From assembly GCF_000203915.1 (NCBI RefSeq), contig NC_008391.1, positions 1 through 64,000 of the forward strand: a DNA stretch of 64,000 nucleotides. The letters run 5' to 3'. Both the position numbers and the translations under genes were made by a program. Shown here one piece after another: positions 45,955 to 54,061 of this stretch. Within the stretch, counting starts at the first letter, position 1; each line of letters opens with the position of its first letter. Below the pieces are notes generated by a model that did not search any database, was not told the origin of the DNA, and saw nothing but the letters and a program-made list of their open reading frames with translations. The DNA comes from Burkholderia ambifaria AMMD (GTDB taxonomy: Bacteria; Pseudomonadota; Gammaproteobacteria; Burkholderiales; Burkholderiaceae).

Positions 45955-47241
45955 TTACGGCTTTGCGGGTAGCTTGTTGGCGAGAATGATCAGTGCGGCG
46001 ATGATCGGCAGCGTGGCCAGGATCAGCATGCCGAGGTGCAGGTTGCCGGTGGCCGTCTTCGCCCATCCGATGATGGCCGGGCCCCAGAAGCCGCCTGAAA
46101 GCCCGATCGTGTTGATCAGCGCGATGCCGCCAGCTGCGCCGGGGCCCTTGATGTATTCGGAGGGCATGGCCCAGAACACCGTGTAGGTCATCCACAGTGC
46201 GCAGGTGCCGAGCGTGAGCAGCACCAGCGATGCGGCGAGATTGCCGTCGACGAGGGTGGACGCGGCCAGCAGCATCCCCCCGATGGTTGCGGGCACCGCG
46301 CTATGGAAACGGCGTTCGCCCGCCCGGTCGGACCGGCGCCCCATGTAGTACATGCCGAACGCCGCCGCAATATAGGGCAGGGCCGAGTACCAGCCGAGTT
46401 GTACGGTGTCGCTCACGCCCTGGGCCTTGATGAGGGTCGGCAGCCAGAAGCTGATCGCATAGATGGCGGCGATGATGCAGAAGTACGCGAAGGCCAGCAC
46501 ATAGACCCGGACGTCACGCGCCACCGCCAGGAAAGAGTGATTGTGGCCCGCCGCGGATCCGATTTCGTTCGCGAGCAGGCGCTTTTCCCCCTCGGTCAGC
46601 CACGCCGCATCGGCCGGCCGGTTCGGCACGAAGAACAGGGCGAGCACGCCGAGCAGGATACAGGGCAGCCCCTCGACCAGGAACATCCATTGCCAGCCGG
46701 CCAGTCCGCCGGCGCCCGACAGCGCTGTGATCAGCCACGCCGATACCGGCCCGCCGACAATGCCGCCGAGCGGGCCGGCAAGGAACACGACGGCGATGGC
46801 GCGCGCCATGCGCTGCGGGCCATACCAGCACGAAAGGTAGTAGATCATGCCCGGCGCAAAGCCCGCTTCGAAGATGCCGAGCACGAAGCGCATCGCGTAG
46901 AACATCGGCACGTTACGCACGAACAGCATGCAGGCCGAGGTAATGCCCCACAGCACCAGGATGCGGCTGAAGGTCTTGCGCGCGCCGATGCGCGGCAACA
47001 TCAGGTTACTGGGTATCTCGAACAGTACGTAGCCGATGAAGAAGATTCCGGCGCCCACGCCGTACGCGGCATCGGAGAAGCCGAGGTCGCTTTGCATCTG
47101 GAGCTTCGCAAAGCCGATGTTGACGCGGTCGAGGTAGGCGAACAGGTAGCAGCTCAGCAGGAACGGCAGTAGCCGCCAGTTGATCTTGCTGTAGAGGTTT
47201 GAGGTGTCGCCTACCGCACTTTCGCTCGGGATTGCCAGCAT
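45955..47241 (-). CDS. MFS transporter, ACS (anion:cation symporter)-like
   Basis: A 428-aa major-facilitator protein with 12 predicted helices. The N-terminal region YSKINWRLLPFLLSCYLFAY then LDRVNIGFAKLQMQSDLGFS is typical of the anion:cation symporter branch (tartrate, 4-hydroxyphenylacetate, phthalate, sugar acids). The start is ATG 47241 (MLAIPSESAV); upstream in-frame codons read poorly. It is in an operon with the creatininase gene and divergent (170 bp) from a LysR gene, so it probably imports the amide or acid that creatininase acts on. Confidence 0.87.
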   Translation of the reverse strand: MLAIPSESAVGDTSNLYSKINWRLLPFLLSCYLFAYLDRVNIGFAKLQMQSDLGFSDAAYGVGAGIFFIGYVLFEIPSNLMLPRIGARKTFSRILVLWGITSACMLFVRNVPMFYAMRFVLGIFEAGFAPGMIYYLSCWYGPQRMARAIAVVFLAGPLGGIVGGPVSAWLITALSGAGGLAGWQWMFLVEGLPCILLGVLALFFVPNRPADAAWLTEGEKRLLANEIGSAAGHNHSFLAVARDVRVYVLAFAYFCIIAAIYAISFWLPTLIKAQGVSDTVQLGWYSALPYIAAAFGMYYMGRRSDRAGERRFHSAVPATIGGMLLAASTLVDGNLAASLVLLTLGTCALWMTYTVFWAMPSEYIKGPGAAGGIALINTIGLSGGFWGPAIIGWAKTATGNLHLGMLILATLPIIAALIILANKLPAKP

Positions 47242-47411
47242 GCCAGTCTCCAATGTCGTACGTGGTACCGCCCTGATGCATCGGATAGTGGCAGCGCGAC
47301 GTGCAATCACCAACAGCAACCATGTCCACACTTCGTTGCCTTCGGGGCAACGCATCTGGTATGGTGGGCGCCTGGCGATAGTGGCGGTAATCATCGGACG
47401 GATGGTTCGAC

Positions 47412-48335
47412 ATGCGTGAAATCAATCAGCAGCGGCTGCGCTACTTCCGCGCAGTGCTCGAGCAAGGCACCATCCGCGGCGCCGCCGAGAGCCTGAACAC
47501 CTCGCCGTCGGTGATTACCCGGCAGATCCGGCTGCTCGAGGACGAACTGGGCGCGACGCTGTTCGAGCGCCAGGCGCGCGGCGTCAGGCCGACCGAAGCC
47601 GCCGCGCACCTGCTCGAGTTCTGGCGCGGCTACCGCTCGCATCAGGAGCGGCTCGAGGATCAGCTCCACGCGCTCAAGGGCCTGAAGCAGGGGCAGGTTC
47701 AACTGGTCCTGAGCGAAGGGTATGTGGATGCGCTCGTCAACGAGGTGCTGGCGCCGTTCTGTGCGCAGTACCCGTTGCTCGACATCGGCATGGAGATCCT
47801 CGGAGTCGATCAGGTGCTGGAAGCCGTGGCGGAAAGCCGCGCGCACCTCGGGCTTGCCTTCAACCCGCCGCCGCACCCCCGTATCGAGTATCTGGCGAGT
47901 TCGTCGCAGGCGGTCGGGCTGCTGGTGCGGTCCGACCATCCGCTGGCATTGCGCGGCGGCCCGGCCAGCGTCGAGGACATGTTGTCGTGGCCGCTGGCCA
48001 TGATGCCGGCATCGTTCGGTGTCGGGCATGCGGCCAAGATGCTCGAATTTGCCGAAAACATTACGATACGGCCGAAGCTGGTCACCAATTCGCTCACGGC
48101 GCTCAAGCAGTTCGTCGCCTACGAAAACTACATGACGCTGATCGGCGGTGAATTCGCGGCGTATCGGGAGATCGCCGCCGGCACGCTCACGGTGGTGCCG
48201 ATCGATCATCCGCTCTTCAAGGGCACCCAGGCGCGGTTGCTCGCGAAGGCAGGGCGGCCGTTACCGGCGGCCGCCCTCAAGCTCCTCGAACATATCCTGC
48301 GGGACATGCCGATGTTCGCGCAGGGCGGCGAGTAG
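47412..48335 (+). CDS. LysR-family regulator of the creatininase/MFS pair
   Basis: A 307-aa LysR protein. [23 protein letters not shown] then [20 protein letters not shown]. The substrate-binding domain extends to the end. It is intact, unlike the two other accessory LysR genes in the window. It diverges from the MFS-creatininase operon across 170 bp, the usual arrangement for a LysR activator and its target. The effector is unknown. Confidence 0.87.
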   Translation: MREINQQRLRYFRAVLEQGTIRGAAESLNTSPSVITRQIRLLEDELGATLFERQARGVRPTEAAAHLLEFWRGYRSHQERLEDQLHALKGLKQGQVQLVLSEGYVDALVNEVLAPFCAQYPLLDIGMEILGVDQVLEAVAESRAHLGLAFNPPPHPRIEYLASSSQAVGLLVRSDHPLALRGGPASVEDMLSWPLAMMPASFGVGHAAKMLEFAENITIRPKLVTNSLTALKQFVAYENYMTLIGGEFAAYREIAAGTLTVVPIDHPLFKGTQARLLAKAGRPLPAAALKLLEHILRDMPMFAQGGE

Positions 48336-48357
48336 GTGAATAAACGGACAGGTCATC

Positions 48358-48474
48358 GCCCGGTCGGTTCGGATGTCGATAGGTGATCGACCGGTCCTTG
48401 TCCATCGCCGCAAGCCGCTCGCCGGTATGAAGCCGGAGGGGTTGCAGATGCTCTGTCATGCCTGGCAGCGTCAT
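48358..48474 (-). other. Small open frame facing the 36-bp palindrome
   Basis: An ATG at 48474 with AAGGTG 8 nt upstream opens a frame (MTLPGMTEHLQPLRLHTGER, LAAMDKDRSITYRH...). It becomes Pro/Arg-rich after about 40 codons and continues into the LysR 3' end (to 48277). The first part looks more protein-like than the rest, so it may be a truncated gene. It would be transcribed divergently from the formylglycine enzyme gene. I do not recognise it. Confidence 0.3.
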
Positions 48475-48516
48475 TTTCTACACCTTCATTTTTCAGCTTG
48501 ACTCTGGGTATGCTTG

Positions 48517-48552
48517 CGTTAGATATTTATCCGATCGGATAAATATCTAACG
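48517..48552. promoter_or_regulatory. 36-bp perfect palindrome upstream of the FGE gene
   Basis: An exact palindrome centred at 48534/48535: left half CGTTAGATATTTATCCGA, right half its reverse complement. It is AT-rich with a TATCC-GATC-GGATA core (48528-48541) and ends 16 bp before the TTG start. A similar core occurs upstream of the GH3 gene (50418-50431). It is the best candidate operator of the locus TetR protein. The lack of a T-run and the position make a terminator unlikely. Confidence 0.75.
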
Positions 48553-48568
48553 ATGGAGGAGAACGGAT

Positions 48569-49561
48569 TTGAGCGAATCTGATCGATCGACCGCTGCTGG
48601 GCGCACGTGTTGCGCTCCTCGGCGCGCGAATTCATGCGAAGGTGTCGCGGCCTCGTCGTCCGAACCCGATCGGCTTGCGCATCTCGCACCGGCCAATGCT
48701 CGTCTCCCTGCAGAGAACATCATCGAGTTCGACGGCGGACCCAGCTGGGTGGGCACCGATGCGCCGGTCATCAAGGCGGATGGCGAGGGGCCGCGTCGAA
48801 AGGTGCATCTGAAGCCGTTTGGTATCGAACGGTACGCAGTGACGAACGACCGATTCACCGAGTTCGTGGCGGCGACCGGCTATCGCACGGATGCCGAGCG
48901 ATTCGGATGGAGCTACGTGTTCGACGCCTTTCTCGAGCCCGATTGCGTCGCCGAGGCGCCGGCAAACGTACCCTGGTGGCGGTCGGTGCCGGGGGCGTAC
49001 TGGGCTGCTCCGGAAGGGCCGCTTTCGTCGCTCGACGGGCGCGGCATGCATCCCGTCATCCATATTTCCTGGAACGACGCGGCCGCGTTTGCACGGTGGT
49101 GCGGCGGGCGATTGCCGACCGAGGCCGAGTGGGAGCATGCGGCGCGGGGCGGTGCCGATGCGCGGCGTTTTCCGTGGGGAGATGAAGAGCCGGTGGAAGA
49201 CGCGCTCTGCTGCAACATCTGGCAAGGCCGCTTTCCCGATCGCTACAGCGGCGGCGACAGAGCCTTCGGAACGGTGCGGGTCGATGCGTTTGCGGCGAAT
49301 CCGGCGGGCCTCTACAACTGTAGCGGCAATGTCTGGGAGTGGTGTGTCGATCCGTTTCACGTCAGATCGTTGTCGAGCGCCGGCAAGGCGAGAGATCGGC
49401 AGGCGGTCTCGGAACGGGAGTACACGCTGAAAGGCGGCTCATACCTGTGTCATCGAAGCTATTGCTATCGCTATCGGATCGCGGCCCGAACCGGGCGGCC
49501 GACGGATACCTCCGCCGGGCACACGGGATTTCGCGTGGCTTATGATCTGACGCGGAAGTAA
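48569..49561 (+). CDS. Formylglycine-generating enzyme (sulfatase-maturing, SUMF1-like)
   Basis: Oxidises the active-site Cys of type I sulfatases to formylglycine. About 330 aa. FGE-sulfatase core: GPSWVGTDAPVIKADGEGPR, RYAVTNDRFTEFVAATGY, ISWNDAAAFARWCGGRLPTE, and GLYNCSGNVWEWCVDPFHV. The two catalytic Cys are present in LKGGSYLCHRSYCYRYRIAA (Cys294 and Cys299 from the TTG start), so this is an active-type, aerobic, copper-using FGE and not just a FGE-like domain. There is no signal peptide; the first 40 residues are Cys/Ser/Ala-rich and of unclear use. The start is TTG 48569 after GGAGGAG. Its likely substrates are the two Cys-type sulfatases downstream. Confidence 0.92.
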   Translation: MSESDRSTAAGRTCCAPRRANSCEGVAASSSEPDRLAHLAPANARLPAENIIEFDGGPSWVGTDAPVIKADGEGPRRKVHLKPFGIERYAVTNDRFTEFVAATGYRTDAERFGWSYVFDAFLEPDCVAEAPANVPWWRSVPGAYWAAPEGPLSSLDGRGMHPVIHISWNDAAAFARWCGGRLPTEAEWEHAARGGADARRFPWGDEEPVEDALCCNIWQGRFPDRYSGGDRAFGTVRVDAFAANPAGLYNCSGNVWEWCVDPFHVRSLSSAGKARDRQAVSEREYTLKGGSYLCHRSYCYRYRIAARTGRPTDTSAGHTGFRVAYDLTRK

Positions 49562-49603
49562 GGCCCGGCCCGACGATTTTCCGTCGGGCTCGACGGCGGG
49601 TGG

Positions 49604-50224
49604 TCAGCGAAAGACGAACGCCAGCACGGCTTCGCAATGGGCTTCCACGGCCTTCTCCCGCAGCGCGTTGATGCCGTGCGCGTATTTGATTTCAGCGGTC
49701 AGCAGATACGGGATTTGCGCGATCGCGGTGATCATGTACAGGAGCGTAATGGGATCGATCTTTTCGAGCCCCTTCGTCTGTGCGCTCACATGCTCGATCA
49801 GCGGAATGGTGAGGTTGTGGCGTGGCCGAATGAACGTCTGTGCCATCCATTTCAATCGTTCGGAATCGCGATTGGCTTCCTGCATCATCAGGCGTGCGTG
49901 CTCCGGATACTTCGCGCAATACCGGACGTAGTTCCGGATGTACTCCTTCACGACATCGAGCGAGATGCGTCCTACATCCGACCCCGGTGGCTTCGCCTCT
50001 TCCATGAAGCGGTCGAAGAGGAAGGTCACGCTTTCCCGCCACAGATTGTCCTTGCTGCCGAAGTAGTAACGAATCATCGCGTGATTGACGCCGGCCACAT
50101 CGGCGATATCGCGCACGCTCACCGCATCGAAGCCGCGAGTCGAAAACTGCTCGAGTGCAATGGCCAGAATTTCTGCTCGCGTCTGCTCGCTTCGTTCCTG
50201 CTGAGCCTGTCTGACAATCTGCAT
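49604..50224 (-). CDS. TetR/AcrR-family repressor of the sulfatase locus
   Basis: A 206-aa TetR regulator. HTH: TRAEILAIALEQFSTRGFDA, VSVRDIADVAGVNHAMIRYY, with FGSKDNLW. The C-terminal ligand-binding domain is helical and has no recognised effector. It is divergent from the GH3 gene and convergent with FGE. Candidate operators (TATCC-N4-GGATA) lie before GH3 (and thus before its own gene) and before FGE, so it probably represses both units and itself. Confidence 0.88.
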   Translation of the reverse strand: MQIVRQAQQERSEQTRAEILAIALEQFSTRGFDAVSVRDIADVAGVNHAMIRYYFGSKDNLWRESVTFLFDRFMEEAKPPGSDVGRISLDVVKEYIRNYVRYCAKYPEHARLMMQEANRDSERLKWMAQTFIRPRHNLTIPLIEHVSAQTKGLEKIDPITLLYMITAIAQIPYLLTAEIKYAHGINALREKAVEAHCEAVLAFVFR

Positions 50225-50417
50225 CGCAACGTTTCCTGAGTCGAGTCATCCGGATTGTGCCTTTCGTTCGAAGGGTTCGCAACGCTGTCACGTGTCCGCC
50301 TGAATGGCGGCGCGCGTCGACGGCCTCGCTCGGCGATGCATGCGACCGATGTCGGGGAAAGTCCCAGTGTCCCGGAGACGCATTGCGCTTGACGAGGGGA
50401 CGGGCGTATCTATAAAT

Positions 50418-50431
50418 TATCCAAGTGGATA
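50418..50431. promoter_or_regulatory. Second TATCC-N4-GGATA operator, tetR/GH3 gap
   Basis: TATCC-AAGT-GGATA, with partly symmetric AT-rich flanks (AAT...GTT). It matches the centre of the 36-bp palindrome at 48517. It lies about 190 bp from the tetR ATG and 9 bp before the GH3 ATG used here; the alternative GTG start of GH3 (50425) would fall inside it. Confidence 0.6.
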
Positions 50432-50439
50432 GTTATTCA

Positions 50440-52635
50440 ATGAAACGAGTTCTCATGACGCCTGTCGACCGTGATGCCGGTATCGAATTTTCGAATCCGG
50501 TGCTTCAATCCTCCTTGTCCTCGCCGATGGCGGCGCTTGCCGACCCTGACGAACGCGCGCGGGAAGTCGAAGCCCGCATGACGGACGACGAGCGGTTTTC
50601 GATGCTGTACAGCCTGATGGTGCGCATTTTCGGCACGAACGCGCGCGAATCCCGCGTTCCGGCGCACGTCCCTGACATCGCGGGATACGTTCATGGCGTG
50701 CCGCGACTCGGAATTCCGCCGCTGCTGCTCGCCGATACCAGTCTGGGCGTGCGGGCGACCCATGACGTAAACGAGACGGCCACCGCGCTGCCGGCGGGCC
50801 TGGCGCTCGGGGCGACGTTCGATCCGATGCTCGCCACCGCGGCGGGTACGCTGATCGGCAAGGAAATGCGCGAGCGCGGTTTCAACGTCGCACTCGGCTG
50901 CGGCATCAATCTCGTGCGCGAGGTGCGCAACGGCAGGAATTTCGAATACCTGTCGGAAGACCCGCTCCTGTCGGGAAAGCTCGGTGCGGGCATGGTGTCC
51001 GGTACGCAGGCCGAAGGCGTCATCGCGTTGGTGAAACACGTCTCGCTCAACGCGAGCGAAACGAACAAGTTCTTTCTGGATGCGATCATCGACCCGGCCG
51101 CCCATCGGGAAAGCGATCTGCTCGCGTTCCAGATCGCGATCGAGACCGGTCGGCCCGGCGCGTTGATGGGTGCATATAATCTGGTCAACGGCGAATATGC
51201 GTGCGGCAACAAGCAGATCATTCAGGACACCATAAAGGACGCGATGGGGTTCGAGGGATGGGTGATGTCCGACTGGCGCGCGGTCAATAGCTGGGATTAC
51301 TCGCTCAAGGGCCTGGACCAGCATTCCGGTGCGCAGCTCGACGAATGCGAGTGGTTCAACGAACCGTTGCGCCGGGCCTTCGACGAAGGTCGCATTCCCC
51401 GGACGCGGATCGGCGAGATGGTGCAACGCATGTTGCGTTCATACTTTGCGGTGGGCATCGACCGGCCGTCCGCCGCGGAGCCGGTCGACGCGGCCGCACA
51501 TAACGACGTTGCGCTGGAGATCGCCCGTAAAGGCATCGTCTTGTTGCAGAACCGCGATGCGATGTTGCCGCTCGCCCCGACTGTGCGGCGGATCGCGCTG
51601 ATCGGCGGCTTCGCGCAGGTCGGTGTCCTGTCGGGATCCGGTTCGAGCCAGGTTCGGCCGCGCGGCGGCTACGCGGCAGAGATTCCGTTCAGAAGTCACC
51701 CGTTGCTCGGCGCGACCTCGATGTGTTTTTTCGGCCCATCGCCACTCGCGCAACTGCGTGCGCGCCTGCCGGGAGCGACGATCGATTTCGACAGCGGCGC
51801 GCATATTGCCGATGCGGTGGCGCTGGCTGAAAAAGCCGAAGTCGTGATCGTGAACGCGATTCGACACGAGGGAGAGCGCTTCGATTGCCCCGACATGACG
51901 TTGCCGTATGGTCAGGATGCCCTGATCGAAGCGGTGGCGCGCGTGAATCCGAATGTCGTCGTCGTACTGCAGACCGGCAACCCGATCGCGATGCCGTGGC
52001 GCGACAAGGTGCGGAGCGTCGTCCCGGCGTGGTTCCCGGGGCAAGCCGGCGCACAGGCCATTGCCGAAGTGTTGACCGGCGAGGTCAATCCTTCGGGGCG
52101 TCTGCCTGTCACGTTCCCCGTCAGCGTCGATCAAACACCGCATCCGCGGTTGCCCGGGGCCGATGTGGAACTCGGCACGCCGATTCAGGTGCGTTATCAC
52201 GAGGGCGCCGAAGTCGGATATCGCTGGTTCGCGCAGCAAGGCGACATGCCGATGTTCGCGTTCGGTCACGGGATGAGCTATACGGACTTTGCGTACAGCG
52301 ATTTTTCGGTGAGCGGCGGCGACACGGTAACGGCGAGCTTTACCGTCACCAATACCGGCCCGCGAGACGGGGACGACGTTCCGCAGCTCTATCTCACGCA
52401 TGCGGCCGAAGCGACGCGCATGCGTCTGCTCGGTTTCGAGCACGTCTGGTTGAGCGCGGGCGGGTCGGTCAGGGTGAACATGGTCGCGGATCCGCGCTTG
52501 CTCGGTTGTTTCGATGCGACATCGGGGCGGTGGCGCATCGCCGAAGGCGACTATCGGATCGTGCTCGCACGCTCGGCTGCCCATCACGTCGTCGATGCGA
52601 CGGTTCGGCTCGAGCATCGCGAATTCGGCAGGTAG
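50440..52635 (+). CDS. GH3-family beta-glycosidase
   Basis: A 731-aa glycoside hydrolase family 3 enzyme with the usual order: GH3 N-terminal barrel, GH3 C-terminal domain, then an Fn3-like domain (ASFTVTNTGPRDGDDVPQLY). The catalytic nucleophile is Asp278 in GFEGWVMSDWRAVNSWD. The KH pair is K199-H200 (ALVKHVSLNASETN), and GIPPLLLADTSLGVR is conserved. No signal peptide, so cytoplasmic. I use ATG 50440; GTG 50425 and ATG 50455 are alternatives. It begins the gene run GH3-MFS-sulfatase-porin-BON-sulfatase. Its likely role is to hydrolyse a desulfated (or sulfated) beta-glycoside. Confidence 0.9.
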   Translation: MKRVLMTPVDRDAGIEFSNPVLQSSLSSPMAALADPDERAREVEARMTDDERFSMLYSLMVRIFGTNARESRVPAHVPDIAGYVHGVPRLGIPPLLLADTSLGVRATHDVNETATALPAGLALGATFDPMLATAAGTLIGKEMRERGFNVALGCGINLVREVRNGRNFEYLSEDPLLSGKLGAGMVSGTQAEGVIALVKHVSLNASETNKFFLDAIIDPAAHRESDLLAFQIAIETGRPGALMGAYNLVNGEYACGNKQIIQDTIKDAMGFEGWVMSDWRAVNSWDYSLKGLDQHSGAQLDECEWFNEPLRRAFDEGRIPRTRIGEMVQRMLRSYFAVGIDRPSAAEPVDAAAHNDVALEIARKGIVLLQNRDAMLPLAPTVRRIALIGGFAQVGVLSGSGSSQVRPRGGYAAEIPFRSHPLLGATSMCFFGPSPLAQLRARLPGATIDFDSGAHIADAVALAEKAEVVIVNAIRHEGERFDCPDMTLPYGQDALIEAVARVNPNVVVVLQTGNPIAMPWRDKVRSVVPAWFPGQAGAQAIAEVLTGEVNPSGRLPVTFPVSVDQTPHPRLPGADVELGTPIQVRYHEGAEVGYRWFAQQGDMPMFAFGHGMSYTDFAYSDFSVSGGDTVTASFTVTNTGPRDGDDVPQLYLTHAAEATRMRLLGFEHVWLSAGGSVRVNMVADPRLLGCFDATSGRWRIAEGDYRIVLARSAAHHVVDATVRLEHREFGR

Positions 52636-52782
52636 GCAACCGGCGGATCGGCTGGCGCTGTTTCGGTACGGCGTGCCCGCGTACCGCGCATGGCCGATGG
52701 GCGGGGAATTTTCTCATCAGCAATTTACAAGGTCGAATGATTCAGGGTGGTTTTTTGCCCAATCGGCTGCAACGGAGACACT

Positions 52783-54030
52783 ATGGACGAACTCGTGCTT
52801 GCGGCGCCCGGCAGGCGCTCCCGCGGACATCTCGGCATTACCCTGACGCTGGCCTTTATCGGCGTCTGGCTTGCATTGATACCGTATCCGATGATGATCC
52901 TGCCGATGCTGGCCGAGCGGATCGCGCCGTTGGACAAGGCGAATGTGCTTGCGCAGGCGATCGGCGTCGGCGCGATCGTCGGATCGATTGCACAACCGAT
53001 CTTCGGATTACTGAGCGATCACACGCGGGCCCGCTGGGGCATGCGCAAACCGTGGATCTTCGGTGGCGCGGTGGCCGGTATGGGCGCGATGGCGATCCTG
53101 GCAACCGCTGGATCGCCGGCTCAGCTTGCGCTGGGGTGGGCACTGATGGCGCTGTCGTTCAATGCGACCTTGAGCGGGCTCAATGCGATTCTCCCGGATC
53201 AGGTGCCGCCCGCCCGGCTCGGATTCTTTTCGTCGATCGTCGGATTCACGCCGCCGATCGGCATTCTGCTGGGCGTGTGGATCGTGCGGCAACTGGCGCC
53301 CGATCTCGTGTCCGTCGCGATGTTGCAAGGTGCGATCGCGTTTACCGCCATCACGTGCTTTGTCGTGTTTGCGAATGACCGGAGACTCGAGGAAGGTCAT
53401 GTCAAGCGGCTGCAATGGAAACGGCTGGCGGCATGTTTCTGGACGAATCCGATCAAGCATCCCGATTTCGCCATCGCGTGGCTATCGCGTGCGTTGGTGC
53501 TGTTCGGCGTGAGCTGCCTGCAACACTATCTGATGTTCTATCTGCGCGACCGGATCGGCCTGTCGCAACAGGAAACGCCTCACGCGATGTTCATGTGCCT
53601 GCTGGTTGCCACGGCGGCGATGACGGTCAGCGCGTTGCTGTTCGGGCGACTGTCGGACCGCCTGCAACGCCGGAAGGTATTCGTCTTCGTGGCAGGGGTG
53701 GGGATGGCATTCGGTCTGCTGGCCTTGCTGGCCTGCACGACGCTCGCGCAACTGCTGGGCGTGATCGTGTGGATCGGTCTGGCGCAGGGCGCGTATCTGG
53801 CCGTCGATCTGGCGTTGGTGACCGAAGTGCTGCCCGATCCCGATACCGCGGCGAAGGACATGGGCGTGTTCCACCTCGCAAACGTGCTGCCGCAATTCGT
53901 GCTGTCGCTTTTGGTGACATGGCTGACATTGCCCGGCGGTGCGATCCGTTACGACACCTTGTTCGTGACGGCGAGTTGCGCGACGGCGCTCGGTGCGCTC
54001 GTCATCATCTTCATCAAAGCGGTTCGTTGA
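52783..54030 (+). CDS. MFS sugar transporter, GPH/SLC45-like
   Basis: A 415-aa 12-helix transporter resembling the glycoside-pentoside-hexuronide/SLC45 branch. The N-terminal FIGVWLALIPYPMMILPMLA and the cytoplasmic loop GLLSDHTRARWGMRKPWIFG (a strong GPH-like D-x-R-x-x-x-x-R-R/K-P signature) support sugar symport. The second half has FGRLSDRLQRRKVFVF. The start is ATG 52783 with ACGGAG upstream. Its position between GH3 and sulfatase genes suggests it imports the sulfated glycoside. Confidence 0.87.
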   Translation: MDELVLAAPGRRSRGHLGITLTLAFIGVWLALIPYPMMILPMLAERIAPLDKANVLAQAIGVGAIVGSIAQPIFGLLSDHTRARWGMRKPWIFGGAVAGMGAMAILATAGSPAQLALGWALMALSFNATLSGLNAILPDQVPPARLGFFSSIVGFTPPIGILLGVWIVRQLAPDLVSVAMLQGAIAFTAITCFVVFANDRRLEEGHVKRLQWKRLAACFWTNPIKHPDFAIAWLSRALVLFGVSCLQHYLMFYLRDRIGLSQQETPHAMFMCLLVATAAMTVSALLFGRLSDRLQRRKVFVFVAGVGMAFGLLALLACTTLAQLLGVIVWIGLAQGAYLAVDLALVTEVLPDPDTAAKDMGVFHLANVLPQFVLSLLVTWLTLPGGAIRYDTLFVTASCATALGALVIIFIKAVR

Positions 54031-54061
54031 CATCGAACGTCTCTTTACCATCGGATTTGAA

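Noticed and set aside
48517..48552. Palindrome as a transcription terminator for the LysR gene
   Set aside because: It has no T-run, is AT-rich at the ends and ends 16 bp before a start codon; an operator is more likely.
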